A program made the translations under genes and the position numbers. A model generated the notes under the pieces. That model was not told the origin of the DNA, did not search any database, and saw only the letters and a program-made list of their open reading frames with translations. From the NCBI GenBank assembly GCA_017303855.1, contig JAFLBL010000001.1:687978-751977 (forward strand): a stretch of DNA of 64,000 nucleotides, in the 5' to 3' direction. Position 1 is the stretch's first letter. Each line of letters starts with the position of its first letter. Source of the DNA: Chitinophagales bacterium. GTDB taxonomy: Bacteria; Bacteroidota; Bacteroidia; Chitinophagales; Chitinophagaceae. Shown in pieces: positions 61,779 to 64,000 of this stretch.

Positions 61779-61799
61779 CACCACTTTTAAGACCAAACT

Positions 61800-62675
61800 A
61801 TGAGTATCCTCGTAAATAAAAACTCGAAAATCCTTGTTCAGGGTTTTACCGGTACAGAAGGTACCTTTCATGCAACGCAAATGATCGAATACGGCACCAA
61901 CGTAGTGGGAGGTGTAACACCTGGTAAAGGTGGCAGCTCACACCTGGATCGCCCCGTATTCAATACAGTTGCCGATGCGGTTAAAGCCACCGGCGCCGAT
62001 GTCAGTATTATTTTTGTTCCCCCGGCCTTTGCGGCAGACGCGGTAATGGAAGCGGCCGATGCCGGTATCCGCCTCGTGGTTTGTATCACGGAAGGCATAC
62101 CCGTTCAGGATATGGTAAAAGTGAAAAACTACCTGCAGGGAAAAAACACCCGCCTGGTAGGACCCAACTGTCCCGGTGTAATTACAGCGGAAGAAAGCAA
62201 AGTGGGTATCATGCCCGGATTCGTTTTCATTAAAGGACGTGTCGGGATTGTTTCCAAATCCGGTACACTGACTTATGAAGCAGCGGACCAGGTGGCCAAG
62301 GCCGGTCTGGGTATTTCCACTGCCGTAGGTATCGGTGGCGACCCGATTATTGGCACCACTACCAAAGAAGCCGTTGAATTATTTATGAATGATCCCGAAA
62401 CCGATGCCATCGTTATGATTGGCGAAATCGGTGGCGGCATGGAAGCCGAAGCCGCCCGCTGGATCAAAGAAAACGGAAATAAAAAACCCGTGGTTGGCTT
62501 TATAGCCGGCCAGACAGCGCCTCCCGGTCGTCGCATGGGTCATGCAGGAGCCATCGTAGGTGGCGCCGATGATACCGCCGCCGCCAAAATGAAAATCATG
62601 ACCGAATGCGGCATTCATGTGGTGAGCAGTCCGGCGGATATCGGGAAGAAAATGGCTGAGGTGCTCGGGAAATGA
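61800..62675 (+). CDS. sucD: Succinate-CoA ligase alpha subunit
   Basis: A 291-residue subunit of succinyl-CoA synthetase, a TCA-cycle enzyme making ATP or GTP from succinyl-CoA. Motifs: [18 protein letters not shown] (CoA binding), GITEGIPV-like text ([12 protein letters not shown]), [20 protein letters not shown] and [12 protein letters not shown]; the phospho-histidine is in [13 protein letters not shown]. Length matches the family. The beta subunit sucC is not adjacent. The TGA stop is the first part of a heptamer array. Confidence 0.96.
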   Translation: MSILVNKNSKILVQGFTGTEGTFHATQMIEYGTNVVGGVTPGKGGSSHLDRPVFNTVADAVKATGADVSIIFVPPAFAADAVMEAADAGIRLVVCITEGIPVQDMVKVKNYLQGKNTRLVGPNCPGVITAEESKVGIMPGFVFIKGRVGIVSKSGTLTYEAADQVAKAGLGISTAVGIGGDPIIGTTTKEAVELFMNDPETDAIVMIGEIGGGMEAEAARWIKENGNKKPVVGFIAGQTAPPGRRMGHAGAIVGGADDTAAAKMKIMTECGIHVVSSPADIGKKMAEVLGK

Positions 62676-62828
62676 ATAATGAGTAATCAGTAATGAGTAA
62701 TGAGTAATTTCCTAAAGCAGAAATAACCATAAAGAAAGAGTCTCTCCGAAATCCGGAGAGACTCTTTCTTTATGGACAATACGATTTTAAACGACCTTCT
62801 TACTCATTACTGATTACTCATTATTCAT
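62672..62828. repeat. Inverted pair of dialect D heptamer arrays around a 22-bp hairpin
   Basis: Heptamers GAATAAT, GAGTAAT, CAGTAAT, GAGTAAT and GAGTAAT start at the sucD stop (62672-62709). A perfect 29-base inverted copy of the array lies at 62800-62828, next to the stop of the convergent DUF4476 gene. Between them a 22-bp perfect stem (62727-62748 with 62754-62775, loop AAATC) acts as a bidirectional terminator. Confidence 0.9.
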
Positions 62829-62830
62829 CC

Positions 62831-63568
62831 TTATCCCCTCCTCACAAACTTCATCAGCTCCTCCTTACTGCTGTTAAACGTCAGCATTTCATTCACCTGG
62901 TAGTAGTTCTGCTTGTCCACTGTTTTGGGGTAAGCATACTTGGCTATTTCCAGTTTATTGTTCTCAAAAGTAAAGAGCCCCATCAATTCTTTTACCTGCT
63001 GCGTGGTAAAGTTATTTTTGTCGATAATGAATTTTACGGATTTCAGGCGATTGGCTTCAAACCATTCCTTGCGGAGTGATTCCTTTACGGATTCAAATTC
63101 ATTTCCACGCATTACATTACCATACCCGTTATTCCATCCGCCATTGTCGTTGCCATGATCATTATCATACCCGTTATGATCGTCATAATACTCATCTTCA
63201 TCCTGGTACCAGTCGTCATTCCGGTCAATGCGGCGCTCATCCACCAGCACTTTACCAAAACGGTTTACAGTAATATCGGTATGAAAACCGCGTTTCAGGT
63301 AGATGGATCCTTTGTAGACAATATCTTCACGACGGCCAAAACCGAATCCGTTTTTCCGGCTTTCACGGAATATTTTCACCTGGTGATAACCTTCCGCCAT
63401 ATAGCCCACCGTGAAACTGTTATTTTTCATATTGAACTGGCGTCCGTCAATTTCAAATTTCAGCTCCTTGTTAGTTGACAAGGTGGAAATGCTTAACCGT
63501 GTACCGTCAAAAGCCAGCAGGCTCAGGGAGATCAGGGAAGCGATTGCAAGTGTAAAAATTCTTTTCAT
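62831..63568 (-). CDS. Secreted DUF4476 protein
   Basis: A protein of about 245 residues with signal peptide MKRIFTLAIASLISLSLLAFDG. The N-terminal part is beta-rich (LKFEIDGRQFNMKNNSFTVGY...GFHTDITVNRFGKVLVDERR). The middle is a low-complexity Asp/Tyr/Gly/Asn segment (about 122-155). The C-terminal 95 residues form a DUF4476 domain (ESLRKEWFEANRLKSVKFIIDKNNFTTQQVKELMGLFTFENNKLEIAKYAYPKTVD). Function unknown. I chose the ATG at 63568 because it opens the signal peptide; the frame extends to 63592. Confidence 0.82.
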   Translation of the reverse strand: MKRIFTLAIASLISLSLLAFDGTRLSISTLSTNKELKFEIDGRQFNMKNNSFTVGYMAEGYHQVKIFRESRKNGFGFGRREDIVYKGSIYLKRGFHTDITVNRFGKVLVDERRIDRNDDWYQDEDEYYDDHNGYDNDHGNDNGGWNNGYGNVMRGNEFESVKESLRKEWFEANRLKSVKFIIDKNNFTTQQVKELMGLFTFENNKLEIAKYAYPKTVDKQNYYQVNEMLTFNSSKEELMKFVRRG

Positions 63569-63809
63569 GGTGTAAAATTTAAAAGTGATCAATCTTGTTC
63601 ACGTACAGTGTATTTCCAATCCCGTGCCAGCGTGCCAAAAAAAGCAGGCAACGAAATGTTAAAGACAGGAATGAAAAATGCGTGGAAATGCAGGAAAATG
63701 CGGGAATCCATGCCAGACGTGGATTCCGCTTTGCAGGAATATGTAATCACTGACCGAAATGCATCTTAATCTTTGTTCAGATTAATTAACTTGTATCAAA
63801 ATTCACAGC

Positions 63810-64000
63810 ATGAAAATGCAGTACCTCAATAACCTATTCCTGACATTTATCCTTTCCTGCCTATTCTTTATGAACAGTAACAGCCAGTCACCCGTTAAAA
63901 ATTATACAGCCGCCTGGAAAAAAGTCCGGGAGCATGTGGAGAACAACCTGCCTCAATCCGCTTTGGCAGAAGTGCGGAAAATTTATACACTGGCAAAAAA
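63810..64000 (+). CDS. N-terminal start of an alpha-2-macroglobulin-like protein, cut by window end
   Basis: An ATG at 63810 opens a frame that runs off the window end. It encodes a signal peptide-like N-terminus (MKMQYLNNLFLTFILSCLF...) followed by YTAAWKKVREHVENNLPQSALAEVRKIYTLAKK. In Bacteroidota this 'xAWKKVxxxxxxxLPxSALxEVxxIYxxAKK' opening is typical of large MG2/alpha-2-macroglobulin-family proteins, which are envelope protease-trap proteins. Only about 63 codons are visible, so the call rests on the N-terminal pattern alone. Confidence 0.6.
   Translation, partial: MKMQYLNNLFLTFILSCLFFMNSNSQSPVKNYTAAWKKVREHVENNLPQSALAEVRKIYTLAK

Overview
The window is a stretch of chromosome from a bacterium of the phylum Bacteroidota, most probably a Chitinophagaceae-like member of the Chitinophagia. 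The evidence is repeated use of the Bacteroidota -7 promoter element TAnnTTTG, T9SS sorting domains of both kinds (a CHU_C/type B protein and a type A protein), a CarboxypepD_reg-type TonB-dependent receptor, DUF1573, DUF4476 and DUF6263 proteins, an E1 alpha/beta fusion dehydrogenase and a SecA of about 1100 residues. No species can be named from sequence alone. Layout: positions 1-4430 are an AT-rich island on the minus strand with an OLD-family ATPase/TOPRIM nuclease, then a RecF/AAA_21-type ATPase translationally overlapped with a small TOPRIM (DUF4276/RloB-like) protein. This looks like an acquired anti-phage defence cassette. Positions 4430-5290 are eroded DNA with a decayed ORF and a large nested stem-loop. 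From 5.3 kb on the sequence is ordinary Bacteroidota core and accessory genome: a DCC-family protein, the fused E1 2-oxoacid dehydrogenase, two DUF1573 proteins, a gliding-type surface protein, a 1974-residue kinase with about 12 PAS domains, an aspartate-type aminotransferase, a TonB receptor, a GNAT enzyme, a sigma54-type response regulator with an Hpt partner, a two-domain class II aldolase, a SNF2 helicase, an outer-membrane barrel, tRNA-Met(CAT) with a decayed duplicate, a surface beta-propeller, a beta-CASP ribonuclease-like enzyme, a hotdog thioesterase, a membrane-anchored papain-like protease, lysA, scpB, a stand-alone atpG, secA, a voltage-gated K+ channel, a secreted amidohydrolase pair, a deoC-aldehyde dehydrogenase cluster, a SPOR protein, an M20 peptidase, maeB, mlaE-mlaF, sucD, a DUF4476 protein and the start of an alpha-2-macroglobulin-like gene. 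How genes work together: deoC, the full aldehyde dehydrogenase and the truncated one probably form a deoxyribose-phosphate catabolic unit. mlaE and mlaF form a lipid ABC transporter core. The response regulator and Hpt protein form a phosphorelay pair. The two amidohydrolases form a secreted operon. The TOPRIM protein and its ATPase are translationally coupled. The most unusual feature is a window-wide set of short tandem arrays made of 7-nt units (an 8-nt unit in one family). They come in several sequence 'dialects' and sit immediately at the 3' ends of at least 11 genes. In almost every case the same dialect has the same orientation relative to the gene it abuts, often with the gene's stop codon inside the array. 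I know of no described function for them and treat this as the main discovery candidate.
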